Counted from the stretch's first letter, positions 15,239 to 23,747 are shown. The stretch: 45,016 nt of DNA from Clostridia bacterium (GCA_017484085.1 JAFUTW010000043.1:1-45016); one strand, 5' to 3'. A program made the numbers and translations. Notes: generated from the letters alone by a model not told the origin.

Positions 15239-16336
15239 ATGGTCATCCGCAAAATCGTCATCACCGGCGGCCCCTGCGCGGGAAAATCCACCGCCATGAG
15301 CTGGGTCCAGAACGCCTTTACGCAAAAGGGCTACACCGTGCTCTTCGTCCCCGAGACCGCGACGGAGCTGATCGGCGGCGGCGTCGCCCCGTGGACTTGC
15401 GGCACGAACTGCGAGTACCAGAAGTGCCAGGTTCGCCTGCAGCTGGAGAAGGAGCGCCTCTTCCTGCGCGCCGCCAGGACCATGAAGGCCGAAAAGATCC
15501 TCATCGTCTGCGACCGCGGGCTGCTGGACAACCGCGCCTACATGAACGACGAGGAGTTTGCCGCCGTCATCGAGGACGTGGGCATCAGCGAGATCGAGAT
15601 GCGCGACTCCTACGACGCCGTGTTCCACCTCGTCACCGCCGCGCGCGGTAAGGAGGAGTTCTACTCCTTCGAGAACAACGCCGCCCGCTATGAAACCCCG
15701 GAGGAGGCCCGCGCGCTCGACGACCGGCTGCTGGGCTGCTGGGCCGGCCATCCGCATCTGCGCGTCATCGACAACACGACGGACTTCAACGACAAGATGA
15801 TGCGGCTCATCACCGAGATCTCCTCCGTGCTCGGCGAGCCCGGCCCCTACGAGGTCAAGCGCAAATTCCTCATCGAGTATCCGGATGTCGGGAAGCTCGA
15901 GAAGCTCCCCGGCTGCACGCGCGTGGAGATCATCCAGACCTACCTGAAGCCGCGCAACAGCGACGAGCTCCGGCGCGTCCGCCAGCGCGGCGCGGATGGG
16001 CACTACATCTACTTTGAAACGGTCAAGCTGGGCGTCAAGGATCCTTCCACCGGCTACCCGCTGGAAACCGAGCGCCGCCTGACGCAGGACGAGTATCTGG
16101 GGCTGCTGATGGAAGCCGACACTACCAAGCGCGCCCTGCGCAAGACCCGCTACTGCCTGGCGTACGACCGGCAGTACTTCTCCATTGACCTGCTCCCCTT
16201 CTGGGATCAGCAGGCGATGCTCAGCATCGAGGTCAACAGCGCGGGCGAGGAGATCCGCTTCCCGGATTTCGTCCGTGTGATCCGCGAGGTCACCGGGCTT
16301 CCGGAATACCGCAATTCCGCGCTGGCGACGAGATAA
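15239..16336 (+). CDS. AAA-family P-loop NTPase fused to a CYTH/triphosphate-tunnel domain
   Basis: A 365-residue two-domain protein behind GGGAGG. Residues 1-190 are a NadR/AAA_28-type P-loop kinase: Walker A GGPCAGKST (10-18), FVPETATELIGGG, and CDRGLLDNRAYM as the Walker B region. From about 200 the chain becomes a CYTH/TTM domain: YEVKRKFLIEY (canonical E-x-E-x-K appears as E-V-K-R-K), EIIQTYL, RRVRQRG, LTQDEYLGLL, KTRYCLAYDRQYFSIDLL, IEVNSAGEE and VTGLPEYRNSALA. TTM enzymes act on triphosphates or polyphosphate, and the P-loop half suggests ATP-dependent phosphotransfer. The joint substrate is unknown. The fusion occurs in Firmicutes but is uncharacterised as far as I know. Confidence 0.85.
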   Translation: MVIRKIVITGGPCAGKSTAMSWVQNAFTQKGYTVLFVPETATELIGGGVAPWTCGTNCEYQKCQVRLQLEKERLFLRAARTMKAEKILIVCDRGLLDNRAYMNDEEFAAVIEDVGISEIEMRDSYDAVFHLVTAARGKEEFYSFENNAARYETPEEARALDDRLLGCWAGHPHLRVIDNTTDFNDKMMRLITEISSVLGEPGPYEVKRKFLIEYPDVGKLEKLPGCTRVEIIQTYLKPRNSDELRRVRQRGADGHYIYFETVKLGVKDPSTGYPLETERRLTQDEYLGLLMEADTTKRALRKTRYCLAYDRQYFSIDLLPFWDQQAMLSIEVNSAGEEIRFPDFVRVIREVTGLPEYRNSALATR

Positions 16337-16346
16337 ACAAAAAACG

Positions 16347-16404
16347 CCTGCCGCACCGGCAGCCTTCGGGAGCTGTCCGGTGCGGCAGGTTCTTTCTTTT
16401 TTTA
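16347..16404. terminator. Bidirectional terminator
   Basis: Perfect 13-bp arms CCTGCCGCACCGG (16347-16359) and complement (16377-16389), with an extra CAGC/GCTG inner stem. T-rich on the plus strand (TTCTTTCTTTTTTT) and A-rich on its left (AAACAAAAAA), so it stops both the AAA-CYTH gene and the convergent dipeptidase. Confidence 0.9.
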
Positions 16405-17304
16405 CCAGCCCAGCCGCTTGTAGTACGCGATGAAATCCCTGCCTGCGATGCCCTCGATCGCCTGCTGCGGATAGCCGCGGCGGCGGAGCTCCTCGAAGAT
16501 GAGCGGCAGGCCCGCCGGCGTCTCCAGTCCCAGCGGCGTGGTGTCGATCCCGTCGTAATCGCTGCCCAGGCCCACGTGCCCTTCCGCGCCCAGCTGGTAC
16601 ATGTGGTCGATGTGGTCGCACAGGGTGGCGACAGTCGCCTTGCCGTCCTCCGAGAGGAAGGCCGGGCAGAAGTTGACGCCGATCCAGCCGCCGCGCGCGG
16701 CCATGGCGCGGACCTGCTCGTCCGTCAGGTTGCGGAAATGCCCGCACAGGTGCTTGGCGCAGGAGTGCGAGGCCATGGGCGGCTGACCGTGATGATCGAT
16801 GAGATCCCAGAAGCCGGCCTCGTTCAGGTGGCTCGTATCCGCGGGGAGCTTCAGGCGCTCCATCTCACGCAGGATCTCCCAGCCCTGCGGCTTGATGCCC
16901 TGTTTGCCGCCATCCGCCGCCGGGCAGCCGATCTCGTTCTCCCGGTTCCAGGTGAGGCCGACCATGCGCACGCCGTAGCCGTAGAATTCATGCAGCCGCT
17001 CCACACTGCCGCCCATCACCTCGCCGCCCTCGATGCTCAGCATCACGCGGACCTTTCCGTCCTCCGCCTCCAGCGGGGAGAGTGCCTGCTCCCATCCTTC
17101 GTCACGGAGCTTTAAAAACTCGCGGTACTCGTTCATGGCGACGGTATAGGTCTGGTCGGCATAGCGGTCCGTTCCGGAAAAGAGGGCGAGCACCTGCAGC
17201 GATACGCCGCCCTTTTTCAGGTTGTCCATCGTAACGATGCTCTCCAGCGGATCATGGTAGGCGCGCTGCCACAGCGCATCGCAGTGGGTATCACAAATCA
17301 GCAT
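16402..17304 (-). CDS. Membrane-dipeptidase family (peptidase M19) dipeptidase
   Basis: A 300-residue zinc dipeptidase of the amidohydrolase superfamily. Metal-site motifs are in family order: DTHCD near the N-terminus (H-x-D), SIEGGE near residue 95, PADTSHLN, MASHSCAKHLCGHFRNLTD, and GLGSDYDGID near the end. It likely cleaves dipeptides, including those with C-terminal D-residues, in the cytoplasm; no signal peptide is seen. The start MLICDTHC at 17304 is preferred because the ATG 12 nt upstream overlaps the GGAGG ribosome site. The MITE-like element separates it from serS, upstream on the same strand. Confidence 0.9.
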   Translation of the reverse strand: MLICDTHCDALWQRAYHDPLESIVTMDNLKKGGVSLQVLALFSGTDRYADQTYTVAMNEYREFLKLRDEGWEQALSPLEAEDGKVRVMLSIEGGEVMGGSVERLHEFYGYGVRMVGLTWNRENEIGCPAADGGKQGIKPQGWEILREMERLKLPADTSHLNEAGFWDLIDHHGQPPMASHSCAKHLCGHFRNLTDEQVRAMAARGGWIGVNFCPAFLSEDGKATVATLCDHIDHMYQLGAEGHVGLGSDYDGIDTTPLGLETPAGLPLIFEELRRRGYPQQAIEGIAGRDFIAYYKRLGW

Positions 17305-17317
17305 AGTTCCTCCCATT

Positions 17318-17540
17318 AAAAAGCTGCTTTCAAACTCTCATCATTCACAGCACATGCTTCTGACCCCACCCATCAACGTTGCCGGAAAGCCTTGCCTTCC
17401 CCTTGAGGGTTGATCCCGTTCTGAAAGAACGAGGATGCCTCCCGGCGAGGGGAAGGCGGCTTGCGAAGCAAGCCGGATGAGGTTGACGCAAAGCGTCTGT
17501 TGTCTGTGCTCTGCAAACCGAGAGTTATAAAAGCAGCTTT
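17318..17540. mobile_element. MITE-like element with imperfect terminal inverted repeats
   Basis: A 223-bp non-coding stretch whose ends mirror each other: AAAGCTGCTTT-CAAACTCTC on the left (from 17319) and GAGAGTTATAAAAGCAGCTTT on the right (to 17540). Similarity extends further in, to AGCACA near 17353 and TGTGCT near 17504. Inside lie CCTTCCCCTTGAGGG paired with GAGGGGAAGG, hairpins GTTCTGAAAGAAC and GGCTTGCGAAGCAAGCC, and CCGGATGAGG. The internal text resembles a family of short intergenic repeats widespread in gut Clostridia. It carries no ORF and is probably mobilised in trans. It almost fills the gap between the dipeptidase and serS. Confidence 0.7.
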
Positions 17541-17549
17541 CTGTTCATA

Positions 17550-18830
17550 TCAGCGGATGACGTCCTTGCCGCCCATGTAGGGGCGCAGCACCTCGGGGAT
17601 GCGGACGCTGCCGTCGGCGTTCAGGTTGTTCTCCAGGAAGGCGATCAGCATGCGGGGCGGCGCCACGCAGGTGTTGTTCAGCGTGTGCGCGAAATACTTG
17701 CTGCCGTCCTTCGCCTTCACGCGGATGCCCAGGCGGCGGGCCTGCGCGTCTCCCAGCGTGGAGCAGCTGCCGACCTCGAAGTACTTCTTCTGGCGCGGGC
17801 TCCAGGCTTCCACGTCGCAGCTCTTGACCTTGAGGTCCGCCAGGTCGCCGGAGCAGCACTCCAGCGTGCGCACCGGGATATCCAGCGAGCGGAAGTAATC
17901 CACCGTGTTCTGCCAGAGGCGGTTGTACCACATCATGGAATCCTCCGGCTTGCAGACGACGATCATCTCCTGCTTCTCGAACTGGTGGATGCGGTAGACG
18001 CCGCGCTCCTCGATGCCGTGCGCGCCGACCTCCTTGCGGAAGCAGGGGGAATAGCTGGTCAGCGTCTTGGGCAGCTCCTCCTCGGAGAGGATGGTGTCGA
18101 TGAACCGGCCGATCATGGAGTGCTCCGACGTGCCGATGAGGTAGAGATCCTCTCCCTCGATCTTGTACATCATGTTCTCCATCTCGGCAAAGCTCATGAC
18201 GCCCGTCACGACGTCGCTGCGGATCATGTACGGCGGGATCATGTAGGTGAAGCCGCGGTCGATCATGAAGTCGCGCGCGTAGCTGAGGCAGGCGGAGTGC
18301 AGCCTTGCGATGTCGCCCTTCAGGTAATAGAAGCCGTTGCCGCTGGTGCGCCGGGCGCTGTCGATGTCGATGCCGTCCAGCTTCTCCATGATGTCCACAT
18401 GATAGGGCACCTCGAACTCCGGCACGAAAGGCTCGCCGAAGCGCTCGATCTCCACGTTCTCGGAGTCGTCGCGGCCGATCGGCACGCTCTCGTCGATGAT
18501 CTGCGGGATGACCAGCATGCGCTTGCGGATCTCCTGCGCGTACTCCTCCTCCAGTGCCTCCAGGCGGACCAGCTCTTCAGCCGCCTCGGCCACCTTCTGC
18601 TTGACGGCTTCCGCCTCGTCCTTCTTGCCCTGCTTCATGAGGCCGCCGATCTCCTTGGAGAGCACCTTGCGCTGATTGCGCAGGCCGTCGGCCTTCTGCA
18701 TGGCCTCGCGGTTCTTGCGGTCCAGCTCGATGACCTCGTCCACCAGCGGCAGCTTGCTGTCCTGGAACTTCTTTTTGATGTTCTCGCGTACGACGTCCGG
18801 ATTCTTCCGGAGCAGATTGATATCCAGCAT
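17550..18830 (-). CDS. serS: Seryl-tRNA synthetase
   Basis: A 426-residue class II aminoacyl-tRNA synthetase that charges tRNA-Ser and tRNA-Sec. The N-terminal about 110 residues are the long antiparallel coiled-coil arm that grips the tRNA variable arm (rich in Lys/Glu/Ala from EVIELDRKNREAM to EEEYAQEIRK). The catalytic core has TSEHSMIGRF, motif 2 YSPCFRKEVGAHGIEERGVY, and motif 3 near GDAQARRLGIRVK. ATG 18830 follows GGAAG; an upstream GTG/ATG extension has no support. The leader is only about 40 nt, too short for a T-box. The MITE-like element begins 10 nt past its stop codon. Confidence 0.95.
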   Translation of the reverse strand: MLDINLLRKNPDVVRENIKKKFQDSKLPLVDEVIELDRKNREAMQKADGLRNQRKVLSKEIGGLMKQGKKDEAEAVKQKVAEAAEELVRLEALEEEYAQEIRKRMLVIPQIIDESVPIGRDDSENVEIERFGEPFVPEFEVPYHVDIMEKLDGIDIDSARRTSGNGFYYLKGDIARLHSACLSYARDFMIDRGFTYMIPPYMIRSDVVTGVMSFAEMENMMYKIEGEDLYLIGTSEHSMIGRFIDTILSEEELPKTLTSYSPCFRKEVGAHGIEERGVYRIHQFEKQEMIVVCKPEDSMMWYNRLWQNTVDYFRSLDIPVRTLECCSGDLADLKVKSCDVEAWSPRQKKYFEVGSCSTLGDAQARRLGIRVKAKDGSKYFAHTLNNTCVAPPRMLIAFLENNLNADGSVRIPEVLRPYMGGKDVIR

Positions 18831-18876
18831 GTTTTCTCTTCCTTCCCCCGTCGGGCACAAATTTCGATTCCCGCAC

Positions 18877-18905
18877 ATTATAACGAATGCTGTCCCCTTT
18901 TGCAA
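18877..18905 (-). promoter_or_regulatory. Promoter of serS
   Basis: On the minus strand: TTGCAA (18900-18905), 17-bp spacer, TATAAT (18877-18882). Confidence 0.7.
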
Positions 18906-18956
18906 GAACTGCGGCCCAGTTGTCGCGTTTCCCGGCGCTTTTTGCCCGCCTTCGGT

Positions 18957-18985
18957 TTGACACTGCCGCGCCGGCGTTGTACAAT
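18957..18985 (+). promoter_or_regulatory. Promoter of the CofE-like/AEC pair
   Basis: TTGACA (18957-18962), 17-bp spacer, TACAAT (18980-18985), leaving a leader of about 27 nt. Confidence 0.75.
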
Positions 18986-19018
18986 AAGCGCGCTATTTTG
19001 TTTGTTGCGGAGGCTTTT

Positions 19019-19771
19019 ATGTCAGACAGCAAGAATAAGGCGGAAGCCCGCCTTGAAAAAGACGGCATCGTCTATTACGACCGCGGCGTCCTTCCGGGGC
19101 GCGACGGCCGCAGCTACCGGCGCTACGCCATCCAGACCCATTTTGTGCAGCCGAACGAGGACAAGTGCGACCTGGTCCGCCGCTACGTCCTGCCCCTTTA
19201 CCAGCCGGGCGACTGCCTGTCCTTCACCGCTAAGGTGATGGGCATGTGCACCGGCAACGTGCGCACCCTTCAGGATACGCACCCCGGCTTTTGGGCCAAA
19301 ACGCTCGCGCCCTTCGCGGGGCACAACTCCACGGGCATCGGCGCCCACCAGCCCTACAAGATGCAGATCATCATCGAAATGTGCGGCCTGCCCCGCGTGC
19401 TGCTGGCCGCCGCCGTTTCCGCCGTCACCCGCCCCTTCGGTGTCCGCGGCCTGTTCTGGAAGATCTGCGGGCACGGCGTCGCCGGCATCGACGGCTTCTA
19501 CCCGGATTCCTCCTTCGAGGTCTACCACACGATGGGCGTCATCAATCCCGACGACCCGGTGGGCTGCTGCGACGAGATCGAGCGGGAGACCGGCGTCCCC
19601 ACCGTGTGCATGGACGCCAACGACTTCGACCAGAACCAGCTGGGCAAGGGCACGCGCTTCCCGCTGACGGACGACCAGATCCAGGACGCGATGGCCGACA
19701 ACCCCTCAGGCCAGGGCGACGAGCTGACCCCCTTCATCCTGATCCGTCCCTTGGAGGCAGCCGCCAAATGA
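19019..19771 (+). CDS. CofE-like (F420-0:gamma-glutamyl ligase family) protein
   Basis: A 250-residue protein from ATG 19019 (GCGGAGG upstream). It matches the F420_ligase/CofE fold: FVQPNEDKCDLVRRYVLPLY, GDCLSFTAKVMGMCTGNV, VHT-like IGAHQPYKMQI, GVINPDDPVGCCDEIER, CMDANDF and a C-terminal GDELTPFILIR. Real CofE adds glutamates to coenzyme F420 in methanogens and actinobacteria. No other F420 biosynthesis or F420-dependent gene is present here, and most Clostridia lack F420, so this is more likely an amide ligase with another substrate. Its stop codon overlaps the AEC start (ATGA), which indicates translational coupling. Confidence 0.78.
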   Translation: MSDSKNKAEARLEKDGIVYYDRGVLPGRDGRSYRRYAIQTHFVQPNEDKCDLVRRYVLPLYQPGDCLSFTAKVMGMCTGNVRTLQDTHPGFWAKTLAPFAGHNSTGIGAHQPYKMQIIIEMCGLPRVLLAAAVSAVTRPFGVRGLFWKICGHGVAGIDGFYPDSSFEVYHTMGVINPDDPVGCCDEIERETGVPTVCMDANDFDQNQLGKGTRFPLTDDQIQDAMADNPSGQGDELTPFILIRPLEAAAK

Positions 19772-20658
19772 ACGTAATCTCCCAGGTCATCATCCTGTTT
19801 ATCGTGGCGATGGTCGGCGCGCTCTGCCGGCACAACGGATACCTCAGCGATTCCGTCATCCACAGTCTGACGCAGATCGTCATCAACATCACGGCGCCCT
19901 GCCTCGTCCTCTACAATATGCAGCGGGACTTCAGCCGCGAGCTCCTCGCGGGCTTCCTGCAGACGATGTTCCTCACGATGGTGTTCATCCTGCTGTCCAT
20001 CGCAGTCGGCCTCGCCGTCTACCGCAAGCGGCCGCACGAGCGCCGCGCCGTCCTGGCCGATCTGCTGGGCTTCTCCAACTGCGGCTTCATGGGCTACCCC
20101 ATCATCCTCGCCGTCAATCCGGATTGGATGATCTACGCTGTCGCTTACAACGTCGGCTTTGCCTTCCTCTCCTGGACGGTCGGCATCAGCATCCTCGGCG
20201 GCAAGGAAGCGGCCAGCCTGAAGCGCGCGGCGCTCAACCCCAACGTCATCGCCTCCGCGCTGGGTTTCGCGCTCTTCTGTCTCCAGCTGCGCTGGCCGGC
20301 TGTCCTCTCCGATACGCTGGACATGCTCGGCGGCCTTACGACGCCGCTCACGATGCTGCTCATCGGCACCCGGATCTACGGTATCCACACGAAGGACCTG
20401 AAGGACGTGGATTACCACACCTCCGCGCTGTTGCGGCTCGTTCTGCTTCCCCTCGCGGTGATGCTGATCACCCGCCTGCTGCCGGTCAGCCCTGCCGTGC
20501 GCGGCACGCTCGTCCTGCTGACCGCCATGCCCATGGGCACGATGGTCTCCATGCAGGCAGAGCTTTACGGCGGGGATACGGTCTTTGCCGCCCGCGCCTG
20601 CGCCTGGAGCACCCTGCTGTCCATGGTGACCATCCCGCTGGTAGCGATGATGCTGTGA
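19768..20658 (+). CDS. AEC family transporter (auxin efflux carrier superfamily)
   Basis: A 296-residue integral membrane protein with about ten hydrophobic helices, matching Mem_trans/AEC permeases: opening IILFIVAMVGALCRHNGYLS, then IVINITAPCLVLYNM, the central FSNCGFMGYPIILAV, NPNVIASALGFALF, LTTPLTMLLIGTRIY and the terminal helix pair. Bacterial members carry organic anions such as malate or malonate; the substrate here is unknown. The 4-nt overlap with the CofE-like gene suggests that the ligase product or substrate may be related to the cargo. Confidence 0.88.
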   Translation: MNVISQVIILFIVAMVGALCRHNGYLSDSVIHSLTQIVINITAPCLVLYNMQRDFSRELLAGFLQTMFLTMVFILLSIAVGLAVYRKRPHERRAVLADLLGFSNCGFMGYPIILAVNPDWMIYAVAYNVGFAFLSWTVGISILGGKEAASLKRAALNPNVIASALGFALFCLQLRWPAVLSDTLDMLGGLTTPLTMLLIGTRIYGIHTKDLKDVDYHTSALLRLVLLPLAVMLITRLLPVSPAVRGTLVLLTAMPMGTMVSMQAELYGGDTVFAARACAWSTLLSMVTIPLVAMML

Positions 20659-20736
20659 CGGTATCATCGGCTTACCCACTGAAATGCTTAGCAAGCTGAT
20701 AAACATTCGGTACAGCCATCTGATAACATCCTTAAG

Positions 20737-20763
20737 ACGCGGAGAATTCACCCCGCGTTTTTT
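20737..20763 (+). terminator. Intrinsic terminator after the AEC gene
   Basis: Arms ACGCGG (20737-20742) and CCGCGT (20753-20758), then a seven-T run. Confidence 0.8.
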
Positions 20764-20842
20764 AATCCCTTGCAGTCCTTATGGGTGTATTTATGTTTGA
20801 CAAAATTTCAAAAAACGTCAGCGAAACACAGCGGAGGTTTAC

Positions 20843-21433
20843 ATGATCCTTTGGACATTCCAACCTCTCCACGTATGGGAAATGATATGCACCGAAGGTG
20901 TATACAGATGCGATCCTGAAAAGAGCAGCATGCCTGAACCGGAGTTTGCCAAAAAATACAACTGGCTTATATGTCAGATGAAAAAATGTATCGGCGCTCC
21001 ACCGCAGGGCATCCAATACCCTGTTTGGGCATGGTATAAACTAAATAATAAACGCAGAAAACCAGATTTGAGAATCGAGCGCTGGTGCTATGGCACAGGC
21101 GGCGAAAAATATGCTTGTATAGAATTTGAAGTCCCTGATGATCAGGTCCTCCTCTCTGACTTTGACGAATGGAGTATTATCCTTCTCGATGGGCTTCTTG
21201 CAGGCTCAGAGGCAGAAGCAGACAAACTGGATGCTTATTTTGAATCGCTGACTCCTGAAAAACAGATCCTCTTTAAAGAGAAAAACTGGGAGAAAGCGTT
21301 TGATTTGACACCTGTCCACAATAAGTGGATGATACGCGGTGAAAACATTCAGGCAACACTTTGGCAGCTACAGAAAAGCATGGTCCGCGATGTCCGGTTT
21401 TTTATCACTGGAAAACGAAGAAATGATCAATAA
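20843..21433 (+). CDS. DUF3841 domain-containing protein
   Basis: A 196-residue cytoplasmic protein matching DUF3841 over its full length: MILWTFQPLHVWEMI, GVYRCDP, YNWLICQMKKCIGAPP, YPVWAWYKLNNKRRKPDLR, DDQVLLSDFDEWSIILLDG, LTPEKQILFKEKNWEKAFDL and WQLQKSMVRDVRFF. The family has no established function. Its codon use and base content are visibly more A+T-rich than the genes on both sides, consistent with recent acquisition. ATG 20843 is preceded by GGAGG (20832-20836). Confidence 0.85.
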   Translation: MILWTFQPLHVWEMICTEGVYRCDPEKSSMPEPEFAKKYNWLICQMKKCIGAPPQGIQYPVWAWYKLNNKRRKPDLRIERWCYGTGGEKYACIEFEVPDDQVLLSDFDEWSIILLDGLLAGSEAEADKLDAYFESLTPEKQILFKEKNWEKAFDLTPVHNKWMIRGENIQATLWQLQKSMVRDVRFFITGKRRNDQ

Positions 21434-21459
21434 ACAAAGCAAGCGAGCGCCATTCTCCC

Positions 21460-21655
21460 TTATTTGGCAATCTTGTCGGCTTCTTTCTCATACTCCTGTT
21501 TCCGGGAAGGGCCTCTGATTATTGCAAGGCTACTGTGCATGCCAAGATCGCTGATTAAGTTCAAGACAGGCCTCTACTTCCATTAAAGCCTTGAAATCTA
21601 TTCCGTCGCGATATAGAATAGCTTTACAGAATAAAGAGCGTTCAATCTAGTTTGA
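21460..21655 (-). pseudogene. Degraded protein-coding remnant
   Basis: On the minus strand one frame reads IERSLFCKAILYRDGIDFKA then LMEVEACLEL. Near 21560 sense continues in a neighbouring frame as LISDLGMHSSLAIIRG, then PSRKQEYEKEADKIAK and a stop at 21460-21462. Together they look like the C-terminal about 60 residues of a protein broken by a frameshift, with no usable start. I do not recognise the family. A promoter for the next plus-strand gene is embedded in it. Confidence 0.45.
21591..21619 (+). promoter_or_regulatory. Promoter of the small basic membrane protein
   Basis: TTGAAA (21591-21596), 17-bp spacer, TAGAAT (21614-21619). Confidence 0.55.
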
Positions 21656-21678
21656 TGAAAGTACCTCGGGAGGACTCT

Positions 21679-21960
21679 ATGAAACTCATACGCCGCCGGA
21701 AACCTTCTTTGAAAACGGATCTCGGCATCACCAAAGTCAAGCGGAACATCGCCAAGACAACAGGCATACCGACGACCAAGGCAGGCCGGAAGCGCAAGTT
21801 TCTCAACACGATTACCGGCGGGTTATACGGTAAATACGAGCGAACCCGCGCAGACGTCAACAGGCCTTTCAAGTTTCTGAAACAGGCATCATCAAGCTGC
21901 CTTGTCAGTGTACTGGGGTATCTGGCTTTATTTGCCTTGATCCTTATCTGGGTCCTTTAA
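21679..21960 (+). CDS. Small basic protein with C-terminal membrane helix
   Basis: A 93-residue protein from ATG 21679, behind GGGAGGA. The first about 65 residues are strongly basic (LIRRRKPSLKTDLGITKVKR, TTKAGRKRKF, GGLYGKYERTRADV). They are followed by a single hydrophobic segment, CLVSVLGYLALFALILIWVL, which ends the chain. The layout fits a tail-anchored protein with a cytoplasmic, possibly nucleic-acid- or lipid-binding head. I recognise no family beyond uncharacterised phage- or island-associated basic proteins. It lies in the lower-GC patch with the DUF3841 gene. Confidence 0.65.
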   Translation: MKLIRRRKPSLKTDLGITKVKRNIAKTTGIPTTKAGRKRKFLNTITGGLYGKYERTRADVNRPFKFLKQASSSCLVSVLGYLALFALILIWVL

Positions 21961-22013
21961 TACCATGCAGGCCGGCCTGTATCGCCGGACAGTTAGTTAT
22001 TGCCAGACCATCC

Positions 22014-22058
22014 AATATGAAGCCGGCGCCGCAGTTTCTGCAGCGCCGGTTTCATATT
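22014..22058. terminator. Large stem-loop at the 3' end of the purine operon
   Basis: 21-nt arms with 19 matches (22014-22034 and 22038-22058; cores CCGGCGCCGCAG and CTGCAGCGCCGG) and a TTT loop, 10 nt beyond the fhs stop. The stem is very stable but has no run of T on either side, so it may act as a 3'-end stabiliser or a bidirectional terminator. Confidence 0.6.
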
Positions 22059-22067
22059 CAGGTTGGA

Positions 22068-23735
22068 TCAGAACAGCCCGGAGATGCGCCCCTCGCTGTC
22101 CACATCGATGTTCTCCGCTGCCGGATGCCTGGGCAGGCCCGGCATGGTGAGGATGTCGCCCGTCAGCACCACCAGGAAGCCCGCGCCCGCGGACACCTTG
22201 ACATTGCGCACCGTCATGGTGAAGTTCTCCGGCGCGCCCAGCTTCTTCGGGTCATCCGAAAAGCTGTACTGCGTCTTGGCGATGCACACCGGCAGGTTGC
22301 CGAAGCCCAGCTCCGTCAGTTCCGCCATCTGGCGCTTGGCCGCGGGGCTGACCGCGATGCCGCTGCCGCCGTACACGCGGCGAACGACCGCCTCGATCTT
22401 CTCCTCGATGGTCCCGTCCAGTTCATAGGAGAAGGTGAAGGGCTCATGCTCGCCTTCGCAGAGGCGGACGACTTCGTTCGCCAGCTCGATGGCGCCCTCG
22501 CCGCCCTTGGCCCAAACGTCGGACAAGATGGCCTTGACGCCCAGCTGTGCGCAGCGCTCGATCAGCAGATCGACCTCCGCCTGGGTATCCGTCGGGAAGC
22601 GGTTCACCGCCACAACGCAGGGCAGATGGTACACCGTGCGGATGTTGCTGACGTGGCGCAGCAGGTTGGGCAGGCCGCGCTCCAGCGCTTCCAGGTCCTG
22701 GGTGCCCAGTTCCTGCTTGGCCTTGCCGCCGTGCATCTTGAGGGCGCGGATGGTCGCCACGACCACGACCGCGTCCGGCACCAGCCCCGCCTGGCGGCAC
22801 TTGATATCCAGGAACTTCTCCGCGCCGAGATCGGCGCCGAAGCCCGCTTCCGTCACTGTGTACTCGCCGAGGCGCAGCGCCATCTTCGTGGCGGAGATGG
22901 AGTTGCAGCCGTGCGCGATGTTAGCGAACGGGCCGCCGTGCACGAACGCCGGCGTGCCTTCCAGCGTCTGCACCAGATTCGGCCAGAGCGCATCCTTGAG
23001 CAGCGCTGTCATCGCGCCGACGGCCTTCAGGTCGCCCGCCGTCACCGGCTTGCCCTCGAAATTGTAGCCGACGATGACGCGGGAAAGCCGCGCCTTCAGG
23101 TCGTCGATGGAGGTCGCCAGGCAGAAGATCGCCATGATCTCGCTGGCCACCGTGATGTCGAAGCCGTCCTCGCGGGGCACGCCGTTGCTCTTGCCGCCCA
23201 GGCCGTCCACGACAAAGCGCAGCTGGCGGTCGTTCATGTCCACGCAGCGGCGCCAGGTGATGCGGCGCACGTCGATGCCCAGCGCGTTGCCCTGCTGGAT
23301 GTGGTTGTCCAGCATGGCGGCCAGCAGGTTGTTGGCCGCGCCGATGGCGTGGAAGTCGCCGGTGAAGTGCAGGTTGATGTCCTCCATCGGGACCACCTGC
23401 GCGTAGCCGCCGCCCGCGGCGCCGCCCTTGACGCCGAAGACCGGGCCCAGGGAGGGTTCGCGCAGGGCGATGGTCACGTCCTTGCCGATGCGGCGGAGGC
23501 CGTCGCCCAGGCCGATGGTGGTGGTCGTCTTCCCCTCGCCCGCCGGCGTCGGGGTGATCGCCGTCACGAGGATGAGCCTGCCGTCCTTCTCCGGGCGGTC
23601 CTTCAGGGCCGCCGGGTTGATCTTGGCCTTGTAGCGGCCGTAGGGCTCCACGTACGCCTCGTCGATGTGCGCGCGCTTCGCGATCTCGGTGATGGGCTGC
23701 ATTTTGCACGCCTGTGCGATTTCGATATCGGTCAT
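22068..23735 (-). CDS. fhs: Formate-tetrahydrofolate ligase
   Basis: A 555-residue enzyme (typical length about 556) making 10-formyl-THF from formate, THF and ATP. It shows [20 protein letters not shown] (P-loop), [46 protein letters not shown], and [20 protein letters not shown] near the C-terminus. The start ATG 23733-23735 follows AAGGAG. It is the last gene of the purine operon, 12 nt after purL. Its product feeds the two formyl-transfer steps (PurN and AICAR formyltransferase) encoded upstream, a direct functional link. Confidence 0.96.
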   Translation of the reverse strand: MTDIEIAQACKMQPITEIAKRAHIDEAYVEPYGRYKAKINPAALKDRPEKDGRLILVTAITPTPAGEGKTTTTIGLGDGLRRIGKDVTIALREPSLGPVFGVKGGAAGGGYAQVVPMEDINLHFTGDFHAIGAANNLLAAMLDNHIQQGNALGIDVRRITWRRCVDMNDRQLRFVVDGLGGKSNGVPREDGFDITVASEIMAIFCLATSIDDLKARLSRVIVGYNFEGKPVTAGDLKAVGAMTALLKDALWPNLVQTLEGTPAFVHGGPFANIAHGCNSISATKMALRLGEYTVTEAGFGADLGAEKFLDIKCRQAGLVPDAVVVVATIRALKMHGGKAKQELGTQDLEALERGLPNLLRHVSNIRTVYHLPCVVAVNRFPTDTQAEVDLLIERCAQLGVKAILSDVWAKGGEGAIELANEVVRLCEGEHEPFTFSYELDGTIEEKIEAVVRRVYGGSGIAVSPAAKRQMAELTELGFGNLPVCIAKTQYSFSDDPKKLGAPENFTMTVRNVKVSAGAGFLVVLTGDILTMPGLPRHPAAENIDVDSEGRISGLF

Positions 23736-23747
23736 CGGTATCACTCC

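Noticed and set aside
18831-18905. T-box leader for serS
   Set aside because: The promoter lies only about 50 bp upstream of the start codon, too little room for specifier and antiterminator stems.
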